Assembly (NCBI GenBank): GCA_052168355.1
Contig: JBQLZQ010000035.1
Span: 1 to 58,253 of the forward strand
Direction of reading: 5' to 3'
Length of the DNA stretch: 58,253 nt
Origin: JBQLZQ01 sp052168355
GTDB taxonomy: Bacteria; Pseudomonadota; Alphaproteobacteria; DSM-16000; Inquilinaceae
This document shows, one piece after another, positions 26,443 through 34,897 of this stretch. Under the pieces are notes generated by a model. The model was not told the DNA's origin. It searched no databases and saw nothing but the letters and a program-made list of their open reading frames with translations. The translations under genes and the position numbers were made by a program. Positions within the stretch are counted from its first letter, which is position 1. Each line of letters starts with the position of its first letter.

Positions 26443-27354
26443 TCACCTCATCGGCGTATCGCTGACCTCGAAGTTGAACAGGTCCTGGTCGAACCGGCTG
26501 TAATCCTCGTAGCGCAACAGGTCATACAGGTCCCTTCGATGCTGCATCCTGTCAAGAAGGGCGTTCTGGTCGCCGTCGCGGAGAAGCACGTCGAGACCGC
26601 GGTCGACCTCCCCCATGGCCAGCCGCAGGGTGGTCACCGGATAGATCACGACATTGAAGCCCAGCGCCTCCAGCTCCTTGACGTTCAGCAGGCGGCTTTT
26701 GCCGAACTCGGTCATGTTGGCCAGGATCGGCACGGTCAGCGCGGCGCGCACCGCCTCGAATTCCTTTTCCGACCGCATCGCCTCGGGGAAGATCATGTCC
26801 GCCCCGGCATCGACATAGGCCTTCATCCGGTCGATGGCGTGGTCGAGACCCTCCACGGCCCGGGCGTCGGACCGGGCGATGACACAGAAGTTCGAGTCCA
26901 TCTTGGCGTCCGACGCAGCGCGGACGCGCTGGACCATGGACGCGGTATCGACGATTTCCTTGCCGTCGAGGTGACCGCACCGCTTGGGCATCACCTGATC
27001 CTCGATGTGACAGCCGGCCAGCCCCGCCTCCTCCATCAGGCGGACGGAGCGGGCGGCGCTCATCGGCTCGCCAAAGCCCGTGTCGATGTCGATGAAGGAC
27101 GGCAGATCCGTGACCCGGGCGATCTGCTGGCCGCGCGTCACGAATTCGGTCAGCGTCGCGATGCCGATGTCGGGCAGGCACAGATCGGCCGCCATCACCG
27201 CGCCGGAGATGTAGACGCCGTCGAACCCCTTGCGCTCGATCAACTGCGCGCACAGCGGGTTGAAGGCGCCGGGGAACCGGTGCAGCCCGCCGTCCGAAAG
27301 CTGGCTTCTGAAGTCTGCGCGCTTTTGCGCGGCGGTCTTGCGGGTGAACAACAT
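26443..27354 (-). CDS. prpB: Methylisocitrate lyase-like (PEP mutase/ICL superfamily)
   Basis: Cleaves 2-methylisocitrate to pyruvate and succinate. 303 residues: FPGAFNPLCAQLIERKGFDG, metal-binding DIDTGFGEP (about 89-97), HIEDQVMPKRCGH with catalytic Cys126, and IFPEAM. The KRCGH loop separates lyases from PEP mutases. ATG 27354 overlaps the prpD stop in TGATG, so the longer frame upstream (inside prpD) is rejected. A related C-C lyase of the same family cannot be excluded. Confidence 0.88.
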   Translation of the reverse strand: MLFTRKTAAQKRADFRSQLSDGGLHRFPGAFNPLCAQLIERKGFDGVYISGAVMAADLCLPDIGIATLTEFVTRGQQIARVTDLPSFIDIDTGFGEPMSAARSVRLMEEAGLAGCHIEDQVMPKRCGHLDGKEIVDTASMVQRVRAASDAKMDSNFCVIARSDARAVEGLDHAIDRMKAYVDAGADMIFPEAMRSEKEFEAVRAALTVPILANMTEFGKSRLLNVKELEALGFNVVIYPVTTLRLAMGEVDRGLDVLLRDGDQNALLDRMQHRRDLYDLLRYEDYSRFDQDLFNFEVSDTPMR

Positions 27355-28886
27355 CAGAAAATTCCCATAGCGGGGTTTTCGACCAGATAGCCGGCGGGAG
27401 CGGCCGGGTTCAAGCCGTGGAGCTCTTCGGCGGTGAGGTCGGGCAATCCCTGCACCAGGTCGAGGAACCGCGCGCTTTCCGACGGGTCCAGAATATCGTC
27501 CGTCAGGACCTTGAATTTGTTGATATACTCCGCCCGGCCGAAGGGGCGCGCGCCCAGCGGATGGGCATCGGCAACGGCCCGTTCGTCCTCGATGACACGG
27601 CCGTCGTCCAGGGTGATCACCACCCGGGCGCCGAAGGCCTTCTGGCGCGGGTCGGGGGTGTGATAGCGGCGGGTCCAGGCGGGATCCTCGGTCGTGGAGA
27701 TCTTGCGCCACAGACGCACCGTATCGGGCCGCCTCGCCCGCTCGGGCGCATAGCTGTCCTCGTGATGCCACCGCCCGTCCTGCAGGGCCACGGCGAAGAT
27801 GTACATGATGGAGTGGTCCAGCGTTTCGCGAGAGGCGTGGGGGTCCATTTTCTGCGGGTCGCCGGCGCCGGTGCCGATCACCGTGTGGGTGTGATGGGAG
27901 GTGTGCAGGACGATCGACCGGACTTTGTCGAAATCGTCGATCTTCCGTCCCATGTCGAAGGCCAGGTCGATCAGCGCCTGGGACTGATACTCGGCCGAAT
28001 GCTCCTTGGTGTAGGTTTCCAGGATCGCCCGCTTGGGTTCGCCCGGACCGGGCAGCGGCACCACATAGGTCGGCGCGTAGGGCGATTCCCCCCGGTCCCG
28101 CGCGGTCCGCCCGTTCAGGATGAAGGCGATCACCGAATCCTCGCCCTCATAGATGGGGCTGGGTGCGCCCTCGCCGCGCATGCAGCGATCAACCGCCTCG
28201 ATGGCGGTCTTGCCGGCATGGGCGGGCGCGAACGCCTTCCACGACGAAATCTCGCCCTTGCGCGACTGGCGGGTGGTGACGGTGCAGTGCAGCCCCTGCT
28301 GGATGGCCTGATAGACGATCTCGGTCTCGAGGTCCAGCAGCGCGCCGAGCCCCGCCGCCACCGACGGGCCGATATGGGCGATGTGGTCGATCTTGTGCTC
28401 GTGCAGGCAGATGCCCTTGACCAGATTGACCTGGATTTCATACCCGGTCGCGATGCCCCGCAGAAGATCCCGGCCGGTCCGGTTGCATTGCTGGGCCACC
28501 GCCAGCAACGGCGGGATGTTGTCGCCGGGATGGGAATAGTCGGCGGCCAGGAAGGTGTCGTGAAAATCCAGTTCGCGCACCGCCGTGCCGTTGGCCCAGG
28601 CGGCCCATTCCGCGCAGACCGTGTCGCCGGCCGGGGCACCGAACAGGGTCGCGCCGCCGGGACGCTTATGGGCCGTGGCCATGGCGCGGGCCGACCGGAC
28701 CGGGCCGCGGTTCAGGGAGGCGACGGCCACCGCCGCGTTGTCGATGATCCGGTTGACGACCATCTCCGCGACGTCGGGGTCGACTTCGACCGGGTCGGCC
28801 GCGACCTCGGCCATTTTCCAGGCAAGCTGATCGGCGCGCGGAAGGCCGTCCTTCGACGGCGAGGCGTGGACTTTATGATCGATCAC
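27354..28886 (-). CDS. prpD: MmgE/PrpD family 2-methylcitrate dehydratase
   Basis: Dehydrates 2-methylcitrate to 2-methyl-cis-aconitate. 510 residues with the PrpD pattern: VNRIIDNAAVAVASLNRGPV, ELDFHDTFLAADYSHPGDNIPP, and DHIAHIGPSVAAGLGALL, which form the substrate pocket. The proposed GTG 28886 lacks a strong ribosome-binding site, so the true start may lie slightly inside. It is translationally coupled to prpB and follows tctA by 70 bp; no citrate/methylcitrate synthase is nearby. Confidence 0.9.
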   Translation of the reverse strand: MIDHKVHASPSKDGLPRADQLAWKMAEVAADPVEVDPDVAEMVVNRIIDNAAVAVASLNRGPVRSARAMATAHKRPGGATLFGAPAGDTVCAEWAAWANGTAVRELDFHDTFLAADYSHPGDNIPPLLAVAQQCNRTGRDLLRGIATGYEIQVNLVKGICLHEHKIDHIAHIGPSVAAGLGALLDLETEIVYQAIQQGLHCTVTTRQSRKGEISSWKAFAPAHAGKTAIEAVDRCMRGEGAPSPIYEGEDSVIAFILNGRTARDRGESPYAPTYVVPLPGPGEPKRAILETYTKEHSAEYQSQALIDLAFDMGRKIDDFDKVRSIVLHTSHHTHTVIGTGAGDPQKMDPHASRETLDHSIMYIFAVALQDGRWHHEDSYAPERARRPDTVRLWRKISTTEDPAWTRRYHTPDPRQKAFGARVVITLDDGRVIEDERAVADAHPLGARPFGRAEYINKFKVLTDDILDPSESARFLDLVQGLPDLTAEELHGLNPAAPAGYLVENPAMGIF

Positions 28887-28956
28887 TGGTTTTGGTCACT
28901 TCGCGGGTTCGACGTCGAGGGGGTGGCACCGAAAGGGCACGAAGCCGCCCGGCCGC

Positions 28957-30462
28957 TCAATCGGTGACCGCCTGCGGCTTCTTCAACAGACCCCGCAGGA
29001 ACATCGGCGCGACAAAGCCGCCGACGGCGGCGAGCCACAGGATGACGGCGATCGGCGTCGAGAACAGAAAGGTCCAGTCGCCGTCCGACAGCACCATCGC
29101 CCGCCGCAGGCTGTCCTCCATCTGGTTGCCCAGCAGGATGCCCAGGATGATCGGCACCGTCGGCACGTCCAGCTTGCGCAGGAAATAGCCCATGGCGCCA
29201 AACGCGACCATCAGCAGCAGGTCGAAATAGCTGCCCGACAGGGAATAGATGCCGACGAACGAGATCATGGTCACGCCGGGCAGCAGCACCCAGGCCGGCA
29301 CCTGCAGCACATAGACGAAAATCTTGACCAGCGGCACGTTCATGATCAGCAGCACGACGTTGGCGATCAACAGCGACGCGATCAGGCCCCACACCACCTC
29401 CGGCCGGTCGGCGAACAGGGTGGGGCCGGGGGTGATGTTCAGGGTCATCAGCAGGGCCAGCAGCACCGCCGTGGTGCCCGACCCCGGAACGCCGAGCGTC
29501 AGCATCGGGACCAGGGCGCCGCCGGCGGCGGCGTTGTTGCCGGCCTCGGGCGCCGCGACGCCGCGCGGATTGCCCTTGCCAAAGCTGTCCTTGTCCCCGG
29601 CCACGGCCTTTTCGCCCATATAGGCCAGAAAACTGCCCAGCGACGCGCCCGCGCCGGGCAGCACCCCCGCCACAAACCCGATGAGGGTCGACCGCATCAT
29701 GGTCCAGAAGCTTTGGGCGATCATCCTGAAGGGGATGGTCACCTTTGCCAGCCTCACGCCGATGGCCGTGTTCTTGCCGTGGCTCTCGATAAAGAAGAAC
29801 ACTTCGGCGATGGCGAACAGACCGACGATGGCAACCAGGAAATCCACCCCGTCCATCAGGTGCAGGTGCCCATAGGTAAAGCGCGGCATGCCCGACGTGT
29901 TGTCCAGGCCGATCATGGCGATGCCCAGACCGATGCAGGCGGCGATCGCCGCCTTGGCCTGATTGTTGGAGGCCATGCCGCCCAGGGTGCAGAACGCCAG
30001 CAGATAGAGCGCGAAATACTCGGCCGGTCCGAACAGATAGGCCACCCGCGCCAGCACCGGCGCCAGCAGGATCAGCCCGACGGTGGCCAGGAACGCCCCG
30101 ACGAAGGATGCCACGCCCGACAGCACCAGCGCGTCGCCGGCCTTGCCCTGCTTGGCCATCGGGTAGCCGTCCAGGGTGGTCATCAGCGCCGGTTCGTCGC
30201 CGGGAATGTTGAGCAGGATCGACGATATGCGGCCGCCGTACATCGCGCCGTAATAGACCGATGTCATCAGCACCAGGGCGGCCGTGGCGTCCAGGCCCAG
30301 GGTAAAGGTCAGCGGGATCAGGATGGCCACCCCGTTCGCCGGTCCCAGGCCGGGCAGCGCGCCGATGATTGTGCCCAGAAAGCAGCCCAGAACCGCGAGC
30401 ATCAGGGTGGTCGGCGACAAGGCGACACCGAACCCCATCGCAAGATTGGCGACTGTCTCCAT
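28957..30462 (-). CDS. tctA: Tripartite tricarboxylate transporter large permease TctA
   Basis: 501 residues with about 10-12 TM helices and the TctA signatures GALPGLGPANGVAILIPLTF, ALMTTLDGYPMAKQGKAGDAL and GVLPGAGASLGSFLAYMGEK. It is the ion-coupled channel of the transporter. It starts 6 bp after tctB. With TctC as the periplasmic binder, it imports tricarboxylates or related carboxylates. Confidence 0.95.
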   Translation of the reverse strand: METVANLAMGFGVALSPTTLMLAVLGCFLGTIIGALPGLGPANGVAILIPLTFTLGLDATAALVLMTSVYYGAMYGGRISSILLNIPGDEPALMTTLDGYPMAKQGKAGDALVLSGVASFVGAFLATVGLILLAPVLARVAYLFGPAEYFALYLLAFCTLGGMASNNQAKAAIAACIGLGIAMIGLDNTSGMPRFTYGHLHLMDGVDFLVAIVGLFAIAEVFFFIESHGKNTAIGVRLAKVTIPFRMIAQSFWTMMRSTLIGFVAGVLPGAGASLGSFLAYMGEKAVAGDKDSFGKGNPRGVAAPEAGNNAAAGGALVPMLTLGVPGSGTTAVLLALLMTLNITPGPTLFADRPEVVWGLIASLLIANVVLLIMNVPLVKIFVYVLQVPAWVLLPGVTMISFVGIYSLSGSYFDLLLMVAFGAMGYFLRKLDVPTVPIILGILLGNQMEDSLRRAMVLSDGDWTFLFSTPIAVILWLAAVGGFVAPMFLRGLLKKPQAVTD

Positions 30463-30468
30463 TCCCGG

Positions 30469-30909
30469 TTAGCCGAACAGGCCTTTGGGACCGGCCACCA
30501 GACCCAGCCCCAAGACGTATCTGAACAGAATGAACAGACCGAAGGACAGGCCGACTCCGGTTATCAGCGCGGGGCGGACCCGCGGGCTGATCTGGTAGCT
30601 CAGGATCGACGCGGCCACCAGGGTCGGCAGCACGAAGCCGAGAGGCTTGAGCGTCAGGGCGTAAGCCACCAGCACGATCACCGCGACGGCCAGCGCGCCG
30701 AAGGTTCGGGCCGCCGGCCATTGGGGATCGGGATCGGGGCGCACGACCAAGACCAGCGCGCAGATCGCCGCCACGGCGCCGATCAGGATGGGAAAGGTTT
30801 TCGATCCGACCGGATCGGACAGAAAACTTGTCTGAAGCTGAGTGGCGCTCGCGATGAACGCGAGCGCCACGAACAGAACGACCAGACCGAAGATCCGGTC
30901 GGACGGCAT
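30469..30909 (-). CDS. tctB: Tripartite tricarboxylate transporter small permease TctB
   Basis: 146 residues with four TM helices, the TctB size and pattern (MPSDRIFGLVVLFVALAFI, then DPVGSKTFPILIGAVAAICAL). The ATG at 30909 overlaps the tctC stop in TAATG, which fixes the start; a longer opening upstream is inside tctC in another frame. Confidence 0.9.
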   Translation of the reverse strand: MPSDRIFGLVVLFVALAFIASATQLQTSFLSDPVGSKTFPILIGAVAAICALVLVVRPDPDPQWPAARTFGALAVAVIVLVAYALTLKPLGFVLPTLVAASILSYQISPRVRPALITGVGLSFGLFILFRYVLGLGLVAGPKGLFG

Positions 30910-31883
30910 TACTGGATGACCCCGATTTCCTTCGACAGGACGACGGTTTCCTCGATGACCTGGTCGATCCAGTCCTGGAAATCGTCGCCGACCTTGGTGA
31001 ATGGGGCCAGACCGTTGGCGGCCATGGCTTCCTGCCATTCGGCGCTGTCGGCAACCATCTGCAGCTTTTCGGCCCAGGCGTTGAACTGTTCGTCGGAGAT
31101 GTCCTTGGGCACGTAGAGGCCGCGCCAGTTGACGGCGACCACGTCGTAGCCCTGTTCCCTGGCCGTCGGGATGTCCTCGAAGCCGGGCACCCGCTCCTCG
31201 GTCAGCACCGCCAGCACCCGGATCTCGCCGGCCCTCAGGAAGCCCACGACCTCGGACATGTCGCCGGTCATCGCCTGGGTAAAGCCGCCCACGGTCTGGG
31301 TGATGGCGTCGGCGCCGCCATCGACGCTGATGTATTTGATCTTGCGGATGTCGTCGAAACCCGCGGCCTTGAGGATCTGCAGCGGCTTGATGTGGTCAAA
31401 GCCCCCGGCCGCGGAGCCGCCGGCAAAAGCGACGGATCCGGGGTCGGCCTTGATCGCGTCGACCAGATCGCCGAGCGTCTGGAACGGGCTGTCGTCGGCG
31501 ACGACGATCACGCCTGGATCGGCCCCGATGGCGCCGACAAAACGGACCTGGTCGGCGGTGGCGCCGCCAAAGGCGTTCTGGGCCAGGCGGGTGGTGGTGG
31601 CCGACGATGCCGCGACGATCAGATCGGGGTCGTCGTTGCGTTCGTTGACGACGGTGGTGAAGGCCAGGCCGCCGCCGGCGCCGGCCATATTCGTGACTTG
31701 AACGGGATTATCCACCGCCTCGATATCGTAGAGAATCTTGCCGATCTGACGACAGGTGAAATCCCAGCCGCCGCCGGGGTTGGCCGGGGCGATGCACTCG
31801 GTTGCCGTGGCCGCGTTGGTGACGCTCAGGCTCAGGCCCAATACCGCACCGGCCGCCAGCGCCTTGAAAAAGCGTGTCTTCAT
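30909..31883 (-). CDS. tctC: Tripartite tricarboxylate transporter substrate-binding protein TctC
   Basis: 324 residues. ATG 31883 (behind GGGGAGGACC) gives a Sec signal peptide (MKTRFFKALAAGAVLGLSLS...ATA). The mature part is a Bug/TctC periplasmic binding protein: PANPGGGWDFTCRQIGKILYD, VTNMAGAGGGLAFTTVVNER, and YDVVAVNWRGLYVPKDISDEQF. PGGGWD and NMAGAGG are the ligand-backbone loops. The ligand is unknown, but linkage to prpD-prpB suggests a methylcitrate-like tricarboxylate. Confidence 0.94.
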   Translation of the reverse strand: MKTRFFKALAAGAVLGLSLSVTNAATATECIAPANPGGGWDFTCRQIGKILYDIEAVDNPVQVTNMAGAGGGLAFTTVVNERNDDPDLIVAASSATTTRLAQNAFGGATADQVRFVGAIGADPGVIVVADDSPFQTLGDLVDAIKADPGSVAFAGGSAAGGFDHIKPLQILKAAGFDDIRKIKYISVDGGADAITQTVGGFTQAMTGDMSEVVGFLRAGEIRVLAVLTEERVPGFEDIPTAREQGYDVVAVNWRGLYVPKDISDEQFNAWAEKLQMVADSAEWQEAMAANGLAPFTKVGDDFQDWIDQVIEETVVLSKEIGVIQ

Positions 31884-32042
31884 GTGGTCCTCCCCAGGGG
31901 ATCGGCGGGTGTGGCCCGCGCTCATCCATTTCCTTATGTGCGTCACGCTGCCACGGCACCGTCGCGCAAGTCAAACTGTATGGCCGAAGGCGCCGGGGAA
32001 CGGCGACCGGGCCTTGGGCCGTCGCGTTCGGCGTCGTCCCGG

Positions 32043-33140
32043 TCACGCGGCGACGGTCGACAGGGCCGCGCGCACCGCGTTGGCGGCGTCGTTTGTGCCG
32101 GATCTGCCGCCCAGATCGGGGGTCGTGGAAACACCGTCGGCGATGACCTTGTCCACCGCCGCGCGCAACGCCCTGCCGTCGCGGATCATCGCCCCGGTGT
32201 CGTGCCTGTCGCCCAACCAAAGCAACATCATGGCCGCCGACAGGATCATCGCAAAAGGATTGGCCACGCCGCGCCCCACGATGTCCGGCGCCGATCCGTG
32301 GCAGGGCTGAAACACCGCGTGGCGTTCGCCGATGTCGGCCGACGGCGCCATGCCCAAACCGCCCATCAGCCCGGCGCCAAGGTCCGAGAGGATGTCGCCG
32401 AACATGTTCTCGGTCACCAGCACATCCAGACTCCACGGCCTTTCGACCATCCGAAGGGCGGCGGCATCGACATAGAGATGGTCGGCGGTGAGCGTCTTGT
32501 GTCGTCGAGCTTCGTCGTCGAAGAGACCGCGAAAGAACGCGAATGCCCGAAACACATTGGCCTTGTCCACGCAGGTGACGCGGCCGGGCCCCTCGCCCGC
32601 CGCCTTTCGGTCCTGGGCAAGGGCAAACGCGAAGCGAAACAGCTTTTCGCTGGTCTTGCGGGAAATGACGAGCGTTTCGCGCACCTCGTTCTCCCTCACC
32701 TCGCCCTTACCCTGGCTGAAGAACAGGCCCTCGGTGCTCTCCCGGACGAGCACGAAGTCGACCTTCTGCCCGCCCTCGAGCCGCAGGGGACTGCGCTGGC
32801 CGGGCGTGATGCGCACGGGCCGCACGCCGGCAAACAGATCGAAGACCTTGCGCAGCTCGATCTGCGGCGAGATCTCCGTCCCGTCCGGATAGCGGACCGA
32901 GGGCAAGCCCATGGCCGACAGCAGGATCGCGTCGGCGTTTCGGGCGATGTCCAAGGACGCGGCCGGCAGCGCTTGCCCGGTCTTGGCGTAATGCGCGGCC
33001 CCGGCCGGCGCGTGGATGAACGACAGATCATAGGCGGCGGATCGACCGGCGAGATGCTCGAGGATAGCCAGCGTCGGCGCCATGATCTCCGGCCCGATCC
33101 CGTCGCCGTCGAAAACCGCCACGTCGAATGTTCGCGCCAT
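32043..33140 (-). CDS. Isocitrate/isopropylmalate dehydrogenase family protein
   Basis: 365-residue metal- and NAD(P)-dependent beta-decarboxylating dehydrogenase. Key motifs: FDGDGIGPEIM at residues 9-19, the substrate-phosphate/carboxylate segment VRESTEGLFFSQGKGE, the catalytic Lys/Asp region CVDKANVF, VTENMFGDILSDLGAGLMGGLGMAPSA (metal ligands) and FQPCHGSAPDI. It could act on isopropylmalate, tartrate or a methyl-substituted malate; it is not part of a leu operon here. A GAGGA ribosome-binding site supports ATG 33140. It lies upstream of tctC on the same strand (159-bp gap) and is divergent from TRAP dctP. Confidence 0.88.
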   Translation of the reverse strand: MARTFDVAVFDGDGIGPEIMAPTLAILEHLAGRSAAYDLSFIHAPAGAAHYAKTGQALPAASLDIARNADAILLSAMGLPSVRYPDGTEISPQIELRKVFDLFAGVRPVRITPGQRSPLRLEGGQKVDFVLVRESTEGLFFSQGKGEVRENEVRETLVISRKTSEKLFRFAFALAQDRKAAGEGPGRVTCVDKANVFRAFAFFRGLFDDEARRHKTLTADHLYVDAAALRMVERPWSLDVLVTENMFGDILSDLGAGLMGGLGMAPSADIGERHAVFQPCHGSAPDIVGRGVANPFAMILSAAMMLLWLGDRHDTGAMIRDGRALRAAVDKVIADGVSTTPDLGGRSGTNDAANAVRAALSTVAA

Positions 33141-33200
33141 CTAGAAGTCCTCGATCGGAGCCGCCGGGCCTTAATTCCGGACATCGGGCCCACAAAACCC

Positions 33201-33245
33201 ACAACGTTTATTGACAACGCATTTTTTAATGTATACGTCAATTTA
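33201..33245. promoter_or_regulatory. Divergent A/T-rich control region with a GTATAC core
   Basis: Between the dehydrogenase gene and dctP an A/T-rich patch includes TTGACA (33211-33216), GTATAC (33231-33236, a full palindrome) and GTCAA (33237-33241), the reverse complement of TTGAC. GTATAC is the core of many GntR/FCD operators, and such regulators often control carboxylate uptake. No regulator gene is adjacent. Confidence 0.4.
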
Positions 33246-33278
33246 TGCAATAACAAACTCGTTATCCGGGAGGGCACC

Positions 33279-34283
33279 ATGATATCCGTGTTGAGGACAT
33301 TCGCCGCGACCGTCGCCATCGTCGGCACCTTTGCGACGGGCGCGACGGCCCAGACCGTCTTGCGGTTCAGCCATACCGACAATCCGGGAGGATCGCGTCA
33401 GGCGGCCGCCGAGGTGTTCGCCGCCAAGGTCGCCGAATACACCGAAGGGCGGTACGAGGTGCGGGTCTTTCCGTCCGGGCAGCTGGCCAACGACCCCAAG
33501 GCGATCGAGCAGCTTCAGCTGGGCGGCATCGATTTCACGGTGTCGGCGACGGGATCCTACGCCACGCACCTGACGACGCTGAACCTGACGGCCATGCCGT
33601 TTCTGGTCGACACCTACGAGCAGGGCTGGGAGTTCTACGACAATTCCGACTGGCTCCAGGGCGAATTCGACAAGCTGCCGGACGTCGGCTTCCGGGTCCT
33701 GTCGACGTGGGAGGCGGGGTTCCGCAGCTTTACGACCAAGAACCCGCTGGCCTCGCCGGCCGACGCGGTCGGCGAGAAGATGCGCGTCTTCCCCAACGAC
33801 ATGATCCGGTGGACGATGGAGGCGATCGGTTTCCAGACCGTCGTCATGCCGATCACCGATGTCTATCTGGCGATCCAGCAGGGCACGGTGAGCGGTCAGG
33901 AAAACCCCGTGGACACCATCCGGTCGCTGCGGTTCTACGAAGTGGCGCCGCACATCACGCTGACGCGGCACGTCTACAGCCCGCTGCCGCTGACCGTCTC
34001 CGAGGCGACCTGGCAGAAATTCTCGGACGCCGACAAGGAGGCGGTGCTGAAGGCCGCCGCGGAGGCCGCCGCGTTCAGCCGCGACCTGGTACGGAATTCG
34101 GTCGACAGTCAGCTCGAGGAGATGAAGGCCGAGGGCGCCATCGTCGCCGTGCCGGAGATCGGTCCGTTCCGCGATGCCGTGGCATCGGTCTATGACAAAG
34201 CGCGGGAGGTCTACGGCGCCGAGGCCGTCGACAAGGTCCTGGCCGACGCCAACGCCATCCGCCAAGCCATGCCCTCGCATTAA
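33279..34283 (+). CDS. TRAP transporter periplasmic binding protein (DctP family)
   Basis: 334 residues from ATG 33279 with GGGAGGG upstream. Signal peptide (residues 1-23, ending ATAQ) and DctP core: RFSHTDNPGGSRQAAAEVFAAKV, the carboxylate-binding region FRSFTTKNPLASPADAVGEKMRV, and SGQENPVDTIRSLRFYEVAPHIT. An in-frame opening extends far upstream but is antisense to the dehydrogenase and not coding. First gene of dctP-dctQ-dctM; ligand unknown. Confidence 0.94.
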   Translation: MISVLRTFAATVAIVGTFATGATAQTVLRFSHTDNPGGSRQAAAEVFAAKVAEYTEGRYEVRVFPSGQLANDPKAIEQLQLGGIDFTVSATGSYATHLTTLNLTAMPFLVDTYEQGWEFYDNSDWLQGEFDKLPDVGFRVLSTWEAGFRSFTTKNPLASPADAVGEKMRVFPNDMIRWTMEAIGFQTVVMPITDVYLAIQQGTVSGQENPVDTIRSLRFYEVAPHITLTRHVYSPLPLTVSEATWQKFSDADKEAVLKAAAEAAAFSRDLVRNSVDSQLEEMKAEGAIVAVPEIGPFRDAVASVYDKAREVYGAEAVDKVLADANAIRQAMPSH

Positions 34284-34348
34284 GTCGGTCGGGCCGCACG
34301 GTTCAGCCGGGGCATCGCCGCTCCGGCTGTTCTGTCTTGGGAGCGCTC

Positions 34349-34897
34349 ATGGACTACAGGCCGCATTATCCGTTACTTGTGCGTCTCCTCAGCGGGGCGA
34401 TCGATATCGGCCTGGCCATCGGCGGGCTGTCGGTCGTCGCGCTGGTCTTCACCAACGCGCTGTTGCGCGGAGCCGCCGGCTTCGATCTCGCCTGGTCGCT
34501 GGAGGTGACGGCCTTTCTGCTGCTCTGGTGCACGTTTCTGGGCTGCGCGGCGGCGATGGCGCGGGGCGCCCACATGCGGGTCACGGAAATCGTGGAGAAA
34601 CTTCTGTCCCACCGGGCGCAGCGCCCCCTGTCCGTCTTGATCGACCTGCTGATCGTCGCCATCCTGGCCAGCCTGATTGTCACCGGCGTCTCGATCTCGT
34701 CCCACACCTGGGCCCAGAAAACGACGGTGCTGTACTGGCCGGTCGGGTTTCTCTACGCGTCCATGCCGGTGGGCATGGCGGCGTCCCTGATCTTTCACCT
34801 TTTCAACATGGTCCATGACTGGCGCCGTCCGGGAGACGCGGCGGCACACCCGTCCGCCCACCACAACGACGGCGCCGACCGGGAGGACGGCCCGTGA
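34349..34897 (+). CDS. TRAP transporter small permease (DctQ)
   Basis: 182 residues with four TM helices; WSLEVTAFLLLWCTFLGCAAAMARGAHMRV is the DctQ signature (E and RG..H residues). ATG 34349 behind GGGAG is preferred to TTG 34337. The stop overlaps the dctM start by four bases (GTGA). Confidence 0.9.
   Translation: MDYRPHYPLLVRLLSGAIDIGLAIGGLSVVALVFTNALLRGAAGFDLAWSLEVTAFLLLWCTFLGCAAAMARGAHMRVTEIVEKLLSHRAQRPLSVLIDLLIVAILASLIVTGVSISSHTWAQKTTVLYWPVGFLYASMPVGMAASLIFHLFNMVHDWRRPGDAAAHPSAHHNDGADREDGP

Noticed and set aside
31392..33278. N-terminal extension of the DctP frame to 963 residues
   Set aside because: The extension is antisense to TctC and the dehydrogenase; the signal peptide starts at ATG 33279 with a good ribosome-binding site.
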